Shown here: positions 54,766-64,000 of the stretch, one piece after another | How the letters are laid out: each line of letters opens with the position of its first letter | Numbering within the stretch: the stretch's first letter is position 1 | Assembly (NCBI RefSeq): GCF_900141845.1 | Contig: NZ_FQZB01000003.1 | Span: 62,001-126,000, forward strand | DNA: 64,000 bases | Reading direction: 5' to 3' | Source: Clostridium cavendishii DSM 21758 | GTDB lineage: Bacteria; Bacillota; Clostridia; Clostridiales; Clostridiaceae | Position numbers and translations under genes: made by a program | The notes under the pieces: generated by a model | Told to the model about the DNA's origin: nothing | What the model saw: only the letters and a program-made list of their open reading frames with translations | Databases searched by the model: none

Positions 54766-55563
54766 TTAAAGAAACTTATATGGATCTTTAGACACCTTAG
54801 ATATTACAAAATCAACATCGTCTAATTTTAACTTATTTTTCAAACCTTCACTTACAGTAATTAAAGTCTGCCATTCTGATTCAAAATGACCTATGTCAAT
54901 TATACACATGCCCATTTCCTTATAATCAGATACATAATGGTATGTAGTATCCCCTGTTATCACACAATCGGCACCTAAATCTCTTGCCTTTTCAAAAAAA
55001 TCTTGCCCACTACCATTTATAATTGCTATTTTTTTTATTTTATTATGCAATTCTCCTACATACCTTAAATTTTCTATATTTAAACTGCTTTTTATTTTAT
55101 TTATAAGTAATTCTAAACTTAACTCTTCATTTATATTTATAATTCTACCTATTCCTGAGTTTTCATAATTCTTACTTTTTGAAGGTTCTATTAATTCTCC
55201 TGATTTAAATCCTAATAATCTTACTATTGTATCATTTAAACCATTTTCAACAGAATCCCAATTTGTATGTGCTGAATATAAATTTATATCATTTTTGATA
55301 AGTTCTATTATCTTTTTTCCTAATAAGGTATCTGTAGTAATTGTAGAAGGCTTCCTAAACAATAAAGGATGATGAGTTAATATAAGATCAGCACCTATAT
55401 TTTTAGCTTCATCTATAACCTCTAATGTACAATCTAGCGCAATTAAAACTTTATTAATGTCGGATTCTTTATCTCCTACCATAAGTCCAACATTATCAAA
55501 ACTCTCTTTTAGCTCTACAGGAGCTATTTGCTCCATTACTGTTATTATTTGCTTCAGTTTCAC
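54766..55563 (-). CDS. Nif3-like dinuclear metal-centre protein
   Basis: The product is 265 aa. GTG 55563 with AAGGAG upstream; the G of the trmK stop is shared (1-nt overlap). LILTHHPLLFR and GDTTYHYV...IDIGHFESEW hold the metal-binding His and Glu residues of the family (B. subtilis YqfO). The family forms toroidal hexamers; its reaction is unknown, with proposed roles in GTP cyclohydrolase I or NIF3-type functions. Second gene of a trmK-nif3 operon, a conserved Firmicute pair. Confidence 0.92.
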   Translation of the reverse strand: MKLKQIITVMEQIAPVELKESFDNVGLMVGDKESDINKVLIALDCTLEVIDEAKNIGADLILTHHPLLFRKPSTITTDTLLGKKIIELIKNDINLYSAHTNWDSVENGLNDTIVRLLGFKSGELIEPSKSKNYENSGIGRIININEELSLELLINKIKSSLNIENLRYVGELHNKIKKIAIINGSGQDFFEKARDLGADCVITGDTTYHYVSDYKEMGMCIIDIGHFESEWQTLITVSEGLKNKLKLDDVDFVISKVSKDPYKFL

Positions 55564-56252
55564 TAAATCATCTCCTTAAGCTTCTCTATATTATTAATTA
55601 AAGCCTGTTTTCTAATGTTTGCTGATTCTGAATCCTCTTTTATATATTTAAGTATATTTTCATACTTCTCTATCTTACTATTTATATAAGAATTTATAAG
55701 CTGATGATTTTTTTCCCTTAATATTGGACTTATTTCATAATCTATTTTATCTTCAAAGTTTATTCCTAAAGCATCTTTATTATATTTTACTTTGAATAAT
55801 TCATAGTATTTATTATCCTCTAAAATAAGATCTTCATCTACTATATCAAAATTACTATTATATAAAAATTTTCTTAAGACTTCTGGATTTTGAGCTGGTT
55901 GAAGTATTAAGAAATCATATAACTTAACTTTCTCTATATCTTGAAGTAATATATCTCTTGTTAAATTTCCTCCCATTCCAGCTATTATAACTGCATTGAC
56001 CTCACCTTTTTTTACAGTACTAAGTCCCCCACCTAGCCTACATTCTATTTTTTTATTCAATCCTTCAAATGCTATGTTAAGTTTAGCCTTCTCTATAGGG
56101 CCCTTATTTATATCAGACGCTATAGCCTTGTTACATACTCCTGCTTTTACTAATTCTATAGGAACATATCCATGATCTGTTCCTACATCTATTAGAACAT
56201 TACATTTATCAACTTGATTTACTATGCTTTTTAATCTTATGCTTAATTCCAT
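55563..56252 (-). CDS. trmK: tRNA (adenine(22)-N(1))-methyltransferase TrmK
   Basis: The product is about 229 aa, starting at ATG 56252 (GGAGA 7 nt upstream; the GTG at 56264 overlaps it). LIDVGTDHGYVPIEL is the SAM loop, VIIAGMGGNLTRDILL the catalytic-side motif, and LILQPAQNPEVLRKFL a characteristic segment. It methylates A22 in tRNA. C-terminal helices (about 155-229). Conserved after rpoD and before nif3. Confidence 0.92.
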   Translation of the reverse strand: MELSIRLKSIVNQVDKCNVLIDVGTDHGYVPIELVKAGVCNKAIASDINKGPIEKAKLNIAFEGLNKKIECRLGGGLSTVKKGEVNAVIIAGMGGNLTRDILLQDIEKVKLYDFLILQPAQNPEVLRKFLYNSNFDIVDEDLILEDNKYYELFKVKYNKDALGINFEDKIDYEISPILREKNHQLINSYINSKIEKYENILKYIKEDSESANIRKQALINNIEKLKEMI

Positions 56253-56300
56253 TTTTTTCTCCACTTTCTAAACTAAGGCATATAAAAGAAAATAATATAC

Positions 56301-57191
56301 CTAAATATAATATCCTAGTATTTGTAATTGTATTATAAAAAAACTTAATGTTAATATTAATGAAATATAAATATATTTATATGCTGAACGCCTATCATAT
56401 CTTGCGCAAAAGTATGCTGCGTAATACATACAAAATAATACAACCATATTTAAAGCACCATAAGTCATTTGTTTAAATGCAAACTGCTTTCCTGTACCAT
56501 ATAATATAGGTGTAAAATTAGAATTAAAAGCCAAAGGCATTACCCCTGGAAGTTTGTTCATTAAATATAAAACGAATGGGTTTAATGTCATAACAATTAC
56601 AACCAAACTTACTATTATAAAAGGAATGAAAAAAGTTTTTTGTTTAAATAAATCTACATTTTTATTTTTTTTAACCTCAAATTCTTTTATTTCTATACCT
56701 TTACTAATAAAAACTTCTTCTATACTTCTAATATCTTTTGGTGATATTCCATAACTCATCTCTTCAGTATGAATGTACATAATCTGTTTACTTGCTGTTA
56801 CAAACATATGACTTATCCCTACTTTTTCAACGACACATCTTCCAAAACAATAATTAAGTCTTCCAAAACCTGAAAGCCTAAATCCATGTATATTTCCATC
56901 TTGAATCAAATATCCATCTATTTCATTGAATTTTATTATGTTTTTCTTAAATCCCCATAATCCATTTATCTCTATAGCTTCATCTGTTAAAATATATTTT
57001 AAAGATCTATCTAGCAATATATAATATATACAATATATTGAAAATGCAATTACTAGTGTTATTATAACTCTTGTTTCAATATAAGCATCTATAAATTTTG
57101 TAAGTATAAATACTAATCCATTTGCAATTATAATATAAAATAATAACTCTAAAATAGCTAATCCCTTATTAGGCTTATACACTACCTTCAT
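56301..57191 (-). CDS. Membrane protein with bacterial PH-like domain
   Basis: The product is 296 aa. Two N-terminal membrane helices (about 11-55), a cytoplasmic PH-like region (about 60-165, LTDEAIEINGLWGFKKNIIKFNEIDGY with VEKVGISHMFVTAS), and three more membrane segments (about 185-295). The PH-fold core matches bacterial PH-domain (DUF/bPH) proteins of unknown function. ATG 57191 with GGAGGTG. Own transcription unit between rpoD and trmK. Confidence 0.75.
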   Translation of the reverse strand: MKVVYKPNKGLAILELLFYIIIANGLVFILTKFIDAYIETRVIITLVIAFSIYCIYYILLDRSLKYILTDEAIEINGLWGFKKNIIKFNEIDGYLIQDGNIHGFRLSGFGRLNYCFGRCVVEKVGISHMFVTASKQIMYIHTEEMSYGISPKDIRSIEEVFISKGIEIKEFEVKKNKNVDLFKQKTFFIPFIIVSLVVIVMTLNPFVLYLMNKLPGVMPLAFNSNFTPILYGTGKQFAFKQMTYGALNMVVLFCMYYAAYFCARYDRRSAYKYIYISLILTLSFFIIQLQILGYYI

Positions 57192-57356
57192 TCAACTTCA
57201 CCTCCAATATATTATAACATTTCTTTTTTTATAAATCCATTCTACTTTTACCATATTAAAAAAGTTGCTTTGAATAAACTCTCCTATTTACATGGTTAAA
57301 TAAGAGTAGCCTAAAATTCATATACTTTATACTTATACTTTTATAGATAAGGAAAT

Positions 57357-57377
57357 AGCACCTATAATATAGGTGCT
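57357..57377 (-). terminator. Terminator at the end of rpoD
   Basis: AGCACCTAT / ATAGGTGCT with a 3-nt loop, overlapping the rpoD stop codon. A short ATTTCC tract follows, so termination may be partial. Confidence 0.55.
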
Positions 57378-58497
57378 AATCTAAATAATCCTTTAATTTT
57401 TTACTTCTACTTGGGTGTCTTAATTTTCTTAATGCCTTAGCTTCAATTTGTCTAATTCTTTCTCTAGTAACGTTAAATTCCTTACCAACTTCTTCTAGTG
57501 TCCTAGCTCTACCATCATCTAGACCAAATCTCAATCTTAATACTTTTTCTTCTCTTGGAGTTAAAGTATCTAACACATTAATAAGTTGTTCTTTAAGCAT
57601 TGTAAATGCTGCAGCTTCTGCTGGAGCTGGAGCATCATCATCAGGGATGAAATCTCCAAGATGAGAATCTTCCTCTTCTCCTATAGGAGTTTCTAAAGAA
57701 ACTGGTTCTTGAGCAATTTTAAGTATTTCTCTAACTTTATCTACTGGCATATCCATATGTTTTGAAAGTTCTTCTGGTGATGGATCTCTTCCAAGTTCTT
57801 GTAATAATTGTCTTTGAACCCTTATTAGCTTATTAATTGTTTCTACCATATGAACAGGTATTCTAATAGTTCTTGCTTGGTCTGCAATAGCTCTAGTTAT
57901 CGCCTGTCTAATCCACCATGTAGCATAAGTTGAGAATTTATAACCCTTTCTATAATCAAACTTTTCAACAGCCTTTATAAGTCCAAGATTTCCTTCTTGT
58001 ATTAAGTCTAAGAAAAGCATACCTCTTCCTACATATCTTTTTGCTATTGAAACAACTAATCTAAGGTTAGCTTCTGCTAATTTTTTCTTAGCATATTGCT
58101 CTCCATCCTCTATTCTCTTTGCTAAACTTATTTCTTCTTCTGAAGATAATAATGGAACTTTTCCTATTTCCTTTAAATACATTCTTACAGGGTCATCTAT
58201 TGCTATTCCCTCTGGTATTGTAAGGTCTAGTTCTTCTTCAACAGCTTCATTATCGGCAATATCACCTATTACCTCTATTCCCATAGATTCAAGAACCTCA
58301 TAAATTTTTTCAATTTGTTCTGGGTTTAAATCTATTTCATCTAATTCATCCATTATTTCTTTATAAGTTAATGTACCATTTTTCTTACCTTTTTCAATAA
58401 GTTTTTTAACAATGGTCATTTTGGCGTTTTTATCTTTAACATCTACCTTAGCCGCTTCTTCCTTACCAGCTTTAGTTTTAGTAGTTTTTTCATTCAT
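57376..58497 (-). CDS. rpoD: RNA polymerase primary sigma factor RpoD/SigA
   Basis: The product is 373 aa from ATG 58497, which follows GGAGG; the upstream in-frame ATGs have no SD. A region 1.1-like Lys/Glu-rich start; region 1.2 (PVRMYLKEIGKVPLLSSEEE); region 2 (FLDLIQEGNLGLIKAVEKFDYRKGYKFSTYATWWIRQAI, the -10 recognition helix); region 3; and region 4 (ALDTLTPREEKVLRLRFGLDDGRARTLEEVGKEFNVTRERIRQIE, -35 recognition). The housekeeping sigma, in an operon with dnaG (30 nt upstream), as in other Firmicutes. Confidence 0.97.
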   Translation of the reverse strand: MNEKTTKTKAGKEEAAKVDVKDKNAKMTIVKKLIEKGKKNGTLTYKEIMDELDEIDLNPEQIEKIYEVLESMGIEVIGDIADNEAVEEELDLTIPEGIAIDDPVRMYLKEIGKVPLLSSEEEISLAKRIEDGEQYAKKKLAEANLRLVVSIAKRYVGRGMLFLDLIQEGNLGLIKAVEKFDYRKGYKFSTYATWWIRQAITRAIADQARTIRIPVHMVETINKLIRVQRQLLQELGRDPSPEELSKHMDMPVDKVREILKIAQEPVSLETPIGEEEDSHLGDFIPDDDAPAPAEAAAFTMLKEQLINVLDTLTPREEKVLRLRFGLDDGRARTLEEVGKEFNVTRERIRQIEAKALRKLRHPSRSKKLKDYLD

Positions 58498-58527
58498 TTT
58501 ATTGCCTCCTTCCGCCATATCCAAGCA

Positions 58528-60312
58528 CTATCCCCTTTCTAATCTTTTGAGTTTTGCATCTATATCTTTTGCCTCTTTTACAAGTTTTAAAGATTCCTCA
58601 AATTCACCTTTAGACTCACAAAACTTTAACTTACTTAAAATATTTTTTTTGATTTTTTCTAGTTTATATTTTTTAATTTTATTTATATAATCTAATATTA
58701 GCACATCTATTGAAAGTTCTCCTTTAACCACTGACAGTTCTTTGATTTCTATCCATTCCTTAAATGTGCCAGGATCTTGTATCTTTAATTCTACAGACTT
58801 AATATTAAATCTTGAATTTTCTTCTGACACTAATTTGTCTACTATGGAATATATCTCCTTATGTTCTCTCATAATCAAATCATCTAAAGATATATGTTCT
58901 TTTATATATGCAAAATTTTCTTCATTAAGCATTAATTTTAATATACTTCTTTCAGCTTTAAGATATGCTGGCTCTACATATAATTTTGTTCCATTTTCTT
59001 CCTTATTATTCATATTATTCGAATCTTTATTATTTATTATCATTTTTCTACTTAGTAAGTCATAAAAAGCCTGTTCTCTTATTCCAGTTTCCTCTGCAAT
59101 TTTTTTCAAATAAACATCTTTTTCAATAGGATTAAGTTGTGCTAATATTTCTGTTACTCTATCTCCATACTTTATTAGCATTTCATTATTTGAAAAATCT
59201 ATTCCTTCCTTAGCTTTATTAAGCCTATAATCAATCAATGGTACAGCCGTATTTATTAATTTTAAAAAGGCTTCCTTTCCATTACTTCTTATAAACTCAT
59301 CTGGATCTTTACCTTGAGGAACAGTAAGCACCCTAACTTCTAATCCAGCATTGGTTAAAATTTCAAGTCCCCTTAATGTTGCAATTTGTCCTGCTAAATC
59401 GGCATCATAAGAAATAACAACTCTATCTGCGTACCTTTTTATAAGTCTTGCTTGATTAATAGTTAATGCAGTACCTAAAGACGCAACTACGTTTGTTATT
59501 CCATACTGATGAAGAGAAATACAATCCATATATCCCTCAACCACAACAAGACATCTATCTTGTATATTGCTTTTTATCGCAAAATTAAGTCCATATAAGT
59601 TAGTTCCTTTTTGAAAGACTAAAGTTTCAGGCGAATTTAAATATTTAGGTTTAGAGTCATCTAAAACTCTTCCTCCAAAGCCAATAACTTTCCCTCTCAA
59701 ATCAAAAACAGGAAACATAACCCTATTTCTAAATCTATCATATATTGACCCTTTTTCACTTTTTATAGCAAGACCTGCCTCTTGTATAATATCATCTCTA
59801 TACCCTTTTTTTCTTAAATAGTTTAATAATCCATGCCAATTATCTAAAGAATATCCTAACCCAAATTTTTTTAAAGTTCCTTCGGTTATCCCTCTTCTTA
59901 AAAAGTATTCCTTTGCTACTTTATTTTTATAAAGATTTGCAAAGAAAAATCTAGCAACTTCAACATTTAGATTATAAAATATCTCTCTCTTTTTAGATAT
60001 TGGATTTTTCTTGTTACCATCTAATTCTAAAGGTATATTGGCCCTATCAGCTAAATACTTAGCTGAATCTATAAAAGGAAGATTCTTCGTTTTCATAACA
60101 AAAGTTATAACATTTCCAGCTTCTCCACAACCAAAACACTTATATATCTGTTTATCTTGTGACACACTAAATGAAGGTGATTTTTCATTATGAAATGGGC
60201 AAAGCCCCCAAAAATTTCTACCTGACTTTTTAAGTCTTAAAGAATCAGATATGACATCCACTATATCATTTTGTTCTTTTATCTTTTCAAGAATATCTTC
60301 TGGAATTTGCAA
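58528..60312 (-). CDS. dnaG: DNA primase
   Basis: The product is 594 aa. It makes RNA primers at the fork. An N-terminal zinc finger (CPFHNEKSPSF...KCFGCGEAGN, about 39-66); the catalytic TOPRIM core (GRVIGFGGRVLDD, EGYMDCISLHQYGITNVVASLGTAL, SYDADLAGQIA), with its acidic metal-binding residues; and a helical C-terminal helicase-binding region (about 440-594). TTG start 60312 with AAGGTG 10 nt upstream. First gene of the dnaG-rpoD operon. Confidence 0.96.
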   Translation of the reverse strand: MQIPEDILEKIKEQNDIVDVISDSLRLKKSGRNFWGLCPFHNEKSPSFSVSQDKQIYKCFGCGEAGNVITFVMKTKNLPFIDSAKYLADRANIPLELDGNKKNPISKKREIFYNLNVEVARFFFANLYKNKVAKEYFLRRGITEGTLKKFGLGYSLDNWHGLLNYLRKKGYRDDIIQEAGLAIKSEKGSIYDRFRNRVMFPVFDLRGKVIGFGGRVLDDSKPKYLNSPETLVFQKGTNLYGLNFAIKSNIQDRCLVVVEGYMDCISLHQYGITNVVASLGTALTINQARLIKRYADRVVISYDADLAGQIATLRGLEILTNAGLEVRVLTVPQGKDPDEFIRSNGKEAFLKLINTAVPLIDYRLNKAKEGIDFSNNEMLIKYGDRVTEILAQLNPIEKDVYLKKIAEETGIREQAFYDLLSRKMIINNKDSNNMNNKEENGTKLYVEPAYLKAERSILKLMLNEENFAYIKEHISLDDLIMREHKEIYSIVDKLVSEENSRFNIKSVELKIQDPGTFKEWIEIKELSVVKGELSIDVLILDYINKIKKYKLEKIKKNILSKLKFCESKGEFEESLKLVKEAKDIDAKLKRLERG

Positions 60313-60466
60313 TGAAAATTCACACCTTACTTTTATTAATTTCGACGAGTTATATTATATTCGACATAAAACACTAGATTCCTTCTTATTTTTAATTTTT
60401 TTAAAATTTTATTTTGTTCTACAAAGTTTATTTTGTTTTATTTAGCCTTAAATTATTCCTATTATA

Positions 60467-61495
60467 TTAATAAATAACAAATTTAGGCACGTATATTTTA
60501 TTAAACTCATTTATACAATAATCATCACTCATACCTGCTATATAGTCTACTACTCCTCTAGACAGGCCCTCTTTTTCAACTATTTCTTTATACATTTCAG
60601 GAAGCTTATGTGGATTTTGCAAATAATATTCCAAAACATGATTTAATATAAACTTTGCTTTTTTTCTTTCCTCTTTTAATTGCTCTCCTAAATACACATA
60701 TGAAAACATAAATTTTCTAAGTTCATTTAAGGCTTCTCCAACTTCATAGCTTAATGACACCCTAATATTTTCACTATTTAGATTTTTAATCGTACTCTTA
60801 ACACAATCCTTAACTAAAGTATCTATTCTTAAAGAATTTGTGTTTCCAAGAACTTTTATTACCTCTTTTGGTAATTCATCCTCATGTAAAAGTCCAGCTC
60901 TTATCGAATCATCTATATCATGATTTACGTAGGCAATTTTATCACTGTACATTACTACTTGCCCCTCTAATGTTTTAGATTTGGGCATATCTTGTGAAAA
61001 ACCACTATGACTTAAAATACCATCTATAACCTCATCTGTCAAATTAAGACCTTTTCCTCCATTTTCGAGTTTTTTAACAACTCTAACACTTTGTTCATTA
61101 TGTTTAAATCCATCTGGTAGAAAACCCTGCAATACTTCCTCACCCATATGTGCAAAAGCTACGTGGCCTAAATCATGTCCTAAAGATATAGCTTCAACTA
61201 AATATTCATTAAGTCCTATTCCTATACTTATAGTTCTAGCAACCTGTGACACCTCTAACGTATGCGTAAGTCTAGTTCTATAGTGATCTGATGATGTTTT
61301 TATAAACACTTGTGTTTTATGTTTTAATCTCCTAAAAGACTTACTGTGAATTATTCTATCTCTGTCAACCATATAACAAGTTCTTATCTCATCCTGTTCT
61401 TCTGCAGAAACCCTGCCTCTTGTTTTTTGAGAAAAAGCTGCATATTTTGACAAATTACGTTTTTCTAATTCTTCAATTTTTTCTCTTATATTCAC
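60467..61495 (-). CDS. dgt: Deoxyguanosinetriphosphate triphosphohydrolase-like protein
   Basis: The product is 342 aa. HD-domain enzyme that converts dGTP to deoxyguanosine and triphosphate. SKSFRRLKHKTQVF, the metal histidine in RTRLTHTLEVSQVART, LGHDLGHVAFAH, and DGILSHSGF are typical of the shorter Dgt subfamily. AGGAG lies directly against an ATG at 61504, so the GTG at 61495 (9 nt spacing) is the better start. Conserved upstream of dnaG. Confidence 0.93.
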   Translation of the reverse strand: MNIREKIEELEKRNLSKYAAFSQKTRGRVSAEEQDEIRTCYMVDRDRIIHSKSFRRLKHKTQVFIKTSSDHYRTRLTHTLEVSQVARTISIGIGLNEYLVEAISLGHDLGHVAFAHMGEEVLQGFLPDGFKHNEQSVRVVKKLENGGKGLNLTDEVIDGILSHSGFSQDMPKSKTLEGQVVMYSDKIAYVNHDIDDSIRAGLLHEDELPKEVIKVLGNTNSLRIDTLVKDCVKSTIKNLNSENIRVSLSYEVGEALNELRKFMFSYVYLGEQLKEERKKAKFILNHVLEYYLQNPHKLPEMYKEIVEKEGLSRGVVDYIAGMSDDYCINEFNKIYVPKFVIY

Positions 61496-61730
61496 AATAC
61501 TCATCTCCTAATTATATTATTCTATATATATTCTTAAAATCCTCTTATTTAACTTTATTAATTATAATTTGCATTTTAGAACAAAGTATTACTACTTTGT
61601 GTAACAGTTCTCAAAAAAGCTATTTTCTATAACTTTTCTTACTCTTTCGACAATATTTAAAAATTTGTATAAATCCACTTCAATCTTATATATAACGGAA
61701 TTATCAAATAAATATACCAAACAAAGTATA

Positions 61731-61760
61731 TTGTTATAATATTTGTAATATGCTTATAAT
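61731..61760 (+). promoter_or_regulatory. Putative promoter of the coat-protein gene
   Basis: TTGTTA (61731-61736), an 18-bp spacer and TATAAT (61755-61760). Sigma-A form is clear; sporulation sigma use cannot be excluded, as TATACAATA overlaps. Confidence 0.4.
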
Positions 61761-61793
61761 ATACAATACTCAAATTTTAAGGAGGTTATATTC

Positions 61794-62861
61794 TTGAATA
61801 ACACAGAAATTGAAAAGTCTACAAATGATATTTATCACTTTAAAGATATCATAGCAAATAACATTCTTCCATTTTATAATCTTCAAAATGCCTCCATAGA
61901 AGAGATTAAATTCAAAAACACTGAAAAACAACGTGCTGTATATAAAGTCACTAATGGAAATAATATTTTTTGCTTAAAAAAAGTTTATTATAACGAAGCT
62001 GATTTGCTTTTTGTGTATTCTGCTATGGAATGGCTTTATAGAAATGGTATTTTTGTACCACGATTATTGCCCACTATAGATAATAATCGTTTTGTTCTTT
62101 ATGATGGTATGATTTTTATTTTGAGTCATTGGATTAATGGTGAAAAATGTGATTTTGATAACATTTCCAACGTCATAGATTCTAGTTATAATCTTGGACT
62201 TATGCATAAGGTATCTAAAAATTTCAAACCTATTTTTGGTAGTAATATAAAATCAGGATATGATAATATATACATGTCCCACTCAAAGCATATGCAACGT
62301 CTATTGGATTCTGCAAACTCTGCATATTTTAACAAAGATAAATTTTCAAAGTTATTCTTATCTGATTTTGATAAAAACCTTAAACTTGCTAAATTTTCTA
62401 CTGAACTAGCTTCCTCAATAAACTTTGATAAATTATCTAGATCTCTTTGCCATGGAGACTATGTCAATAAAAATATATTATTTGAAGATGAAAAGGTTTG
62501 GGTTATTGATTTCGATAAGTGTTCTTATAACTATTCAGCTTATGATATTTCTTATTTTTTAAGAAGACTCTTAAAGAGAAATAACACTAAATGGGATGTT
62601 ACTCTAGCTTTAAACGTACTAGAATCTTATTCTAAAGAAAACAAATTAAATCAAGATGATATAAAATATGTATTAGTATATCTATCTTTTCCACAAAAAT
62701 TTTGGAGATTATCAAAGGATTATTATAATAACATTTCAAAATGTAATAAATTTTCTTTTTATACTATGCTAAAAAACACTACACTTAAAACAGATTCTCA
62801 AATAGAATTTATAAATACTCTTACAGATTCTCTAAAAATAATTCCTAGTTTAAAGATATAA
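61794..62861 (+). CDS. CotS-family spore coat protein (kinase-like)
   Basis: The product is 355 aa. TTG 61794 has a strong SD (AAGGAGG). The aminoglycoside-phosphotransferase fold shows VYKVTNGNNIFCLKKVYYN (ATP-binding Lys), SLCHGDYVNKNILF (catalytic-loop HGD and Asn) and VIDFDKC (the metal-binding Asp). CotS/CotI/YutH proteins sit in the spore coat, and some keep kinase activity. Converges on ppdK with repeats G and F between. Confidence 0.88.
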   Translation: MNNTEIEKSTNDIYHFKDIIANNILPFYNLQNASIEEIKFKNTEKQRAVYKVTNGNNIFCLKKVYYNEADLLFVYSAMEWLYRNGIFVPRLLPTIDNNRFVLYDGMIFILSHWINGEKCDFDNISNVIDSSYNLGLMHKVSKNFKPIFGSNIKSGYDNIYMSHSKHMQRLLDSANSAYFNKDKFSKLFLSDFDKNLKLAKFSTELASSINFDKLSRSLCHGDYVNKNILFEDEKVWVIDFDKCSYNYSAYDISYFLRRLLKRNNTKWDVTLALNVLESYSKENKLNQDDIKYVLVYLSFPQKFWRLSKDYYNNISKCNKFSFYTMLKNTTLKTDSQIEFINTLTDSLKIIPSLKI

Positions 62862-62946
62862 AAAAACACTTATTCATTATCATTCATAGAACTACTTTAT
62901 GGAGTAAGTTTATATTAGCCAATTAAAATTTAAATATTTACTTAAA
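62862..62946 (+). repeat. Structured intergenic repeat, degenerate copy G
   Basis: GGAGTAAGTTTATATTAGCC then AATTAAAATT and TTTACTTAAAG keep the family layout, but the palindromes are mutated. Starts right after the cotS stop codon. Confidence 0.5.
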
Positions 62947-62947
62947 G

Positions 62948-63020
62948 GAAACTCCTTCTCATGTTCATTCGAATGAGTAAGTTCGCATTAGCCAAATCTA
63001 AGATTTGGATGCTTACTTAA
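62948..63020 (+). repeat. Structured intergenic repeat, copy F
   Basis: GAAACTCCTTCTCATGTTCA, then TTCGAATGAGTAAGTTCG and the hairpin GCAT, CCAAAT / ATTTGG, ATGC with CTTACT. It is the most complete + orientation copy. It abuts the ppdK terminator. Confidence 0.82.
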
Positions 63021-63023
63021 AAA

Positions 63024-63051
63024 GAACCTACCAAAATATTTTGGTAGGTTC
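63024..63051 (-). terminator. Terminator of ppdK
   Basis: A perfect 28-bp palindrome (arm GAACCTACCAAAAT) followed on the minus strand by TTTTT, 11 nt past the ppdK stop. Confidence 0.85.
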
Positions 63052-63061
63052 TCAAATTTAA

Positions 63062-64000
63062 TTATCTCTTATTGTTAACTTGTGCTTGAGCAGCTGCAAG
63101 TCTTGCAACTGGAACTCTGAATGGTGAACAACTTACATAATTTAATCCTAAGTTGTGACAGAATTCAACTGATGATGGATCTCCACCATGCTCTCCACAG
63201 ATACCAAGTTTAATATTTGGTCTTACTGATTTACCTTTTTGACAAGCAATTTCCATAAGTTGACCTACACCTGTTTGATCTAACTTAGCAAATGGATCTT
63301 GTTCGTAGATCTTCTTGTCATAGTAATCTTTTAAGAACTTAGCAGCATCATCTCTTGAGAATCCAAATGTCATTTGAGTTAAGTCATTTGTACCAAATGA
63401 GAAGAACTCTGCTTCTTTAGCTATTGCATCAGCTGTTAATGCAGCTCTTGGAATTTCTATCATTGTACCTACATGATATTCTAATTCTACACCTTTTTCT
63501 TCCATTACTTTCTTAGCAGTCTCAACAACTATATCTTTAACGTATTTCAATTCTTTTATTTCACCAACAAGAGGTATCATAATTTCTGGAACTATGTTAT
63601 ATCCCTTGTTCTTTTTAACTTCTACAGCAGCCTCTATTACAGCTCTTGTTTGCATTTCAGCTATCTCTGGGTAAGATACAGCTAAACGACATCCTCTATG
63701 ACCCATCATTGGATTAAATTCATGTAATCCCTCTATTGTAGCTTTTAATTCTTCAAAGCTTAATCCCATTTCCTTTGCAAGTTCTCTTATATCATCTTCA
63801 GCTGTTGGTAAGAACTCATGTAGTGGTGGATCTAGGAATCTTATAGTAGCTGGTCTTTCTTCTAGAGCTTCATAAATTCCTATAAAGTCTGCTCTTTGCA
63901 TTGGAAGTAATTTTTCTAGAGCTTTCTTTCTTTGTTCTACAGTCTTAGCAACTATCATCTCTCTAACTGCTGCTATTCTATCTTCAGCAAAGAACATATG
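63062..64000 (-). CDS. ppdK: Pyruvate, phosphate dikinase, C-terminal part (5' end outside window)
   Basis: 313 visible codons of a protein that is normally near 880 aa; the frame runs off the right edge. It interconverts pyruvate, ATP and phosphate with PEP, AMP and pyrophosphate in glycolytic or gluconeogenic PPi-dependent metabolism. The PEP/pyruvate TIM-barrel domain shows HMFF at the cut, PTAEDDIRELAKEMG, FNPMMGHRGCRLAVSYPEI, FGTNDLTQMTFGFSRDD, and near the end LGICGEHGGDPSS with the catalytic cysteine-containing YVSCSPFRVPVARLAAAQA. The start codon lies beyond 64000. Confidence 0.95.
   Translation of the reverse strand, partial: HMFFAEDRIAAVREMIVAKTVEQRKKALEKLLPMQRADFIGIYEALEERPATIRFLDPPLHEFLPTAEDDIRELAKEMGLSFEELKATIEGLHEFNPMMGHRGCRLAVSYPEIAEMQTRAVIEAAVEVKKNKGYNIVPEIMIPLVGEIKELKYVKDIVVETAKKVMEEKGVELEYHVGTMIEIPRAALTADAIAKEAEFFSFGTNDLTQMTFGFSRDDAAKFLKDYYDKKIYEQDPFAKLDQTGVGQLMEIACQKGKSVRPNIKLGICGEHGGDPSSVEFCHNLGLNYVSCSPFRVPVARLAAAQAQVNNKR

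Overview
The window is chromosomal DNA of a very AT-rich, spore-forming, anaerobic Firmicute, most likely a Clostridium sensu stricto (cluster I). The grounds are the strong AT bias, Shine-Dalgarno (SD) sites of the AGGAGG/AGGTGA type, frequent TTG/GTG starts, sporulation genes (yunB and a cotS-type coat gene), pyruvate phosphate dikinase, a B12-dependent methionine synthase, a class A RNase P RNA, and the order ppdK / dgt / dnaG / rpoD / trmK / nif3 / rnpB. The species cannot be fixed from the sequence alone. No phage, insertion sequence, CRISPR array, tRNA or rRNA was recognised.

Layout. 1-3.2 kb: two tandem paralogous secreted proteins, the first cut by the window edge. 3.2-12.4 kb: yebC, a nucleotidyltransferase / MocR regulator / yigZ operon, an amino-acid permease, an HflX GTPase with a JAMM-like N-terminus, hpt and yunB. 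12.5-18.8 kb: PBP1A, an EamA exporter, a YtxH/DUF948 envelope pair, and a GNAT-DJ-1 fusion. 19.1-23.8 kb: a polyamine-uptake operon (XRE-cupin regulator, potABCD). 23.9-30.2 kb: ndk, a GH13 glycosidase, acylphosphatase, a membrane cysteine-peptidase-like protein paired with a GH73 glucosaminidase, and a YkgJ protein. 30.3-30.9 kb: no ordinary gene, but a promoter, three tiny ORFs with good ribosome sites and two tandem terminator hairpins. 30.9-35.6 kb: metH and a frameshifted 2-hydroxyacid dehydrogenase. 35.7-39.1 kb: a TetR regulator divergent from a DHA2 drug-efflux pump with two clear operators, then a flavodoxin-ferredoxin protein. 39.3-48.6 kb: two small orphan genes, a SWIM-SNF2 helicase, a class III aminotransferase, a lipoprotein and the radical SAM / DUF4130 DNA-repair pair. 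48.7-53.7 kb: two chemotaxis receptors flanking adenosine deaminase. 53.9-64 kb: rnpB and the conserved housekeeping block through dnaG-rpoD, dgt, cotS and the 3' end of ppdK.

How the genes relate. Purine salvage (hpt, add, dgt, ndk) is scattered through the window. Polyamine uptake by PotABCD is probably controlled by the cupin regulator in front of it. The class III aminotransferase resembles putrescine/ornithine aminotransferases and may use the same pool. Cell-wall functions (PBP1A, GH73, the secreted lysozyme-like proteins) recur.

The least explained features are: (i) a family of about 75-bp structured intergenic repeats, six clear copies plus one decayed copy, with a compensatory base change in a bulged hairpin; (ii) the JAMM-like extension on HflX; (iii) the small-ORF / double-terminator locus near 30.4 kb; (iv) a GNAT-DJ-1 fusion that has lost the nucleophile cysteine.
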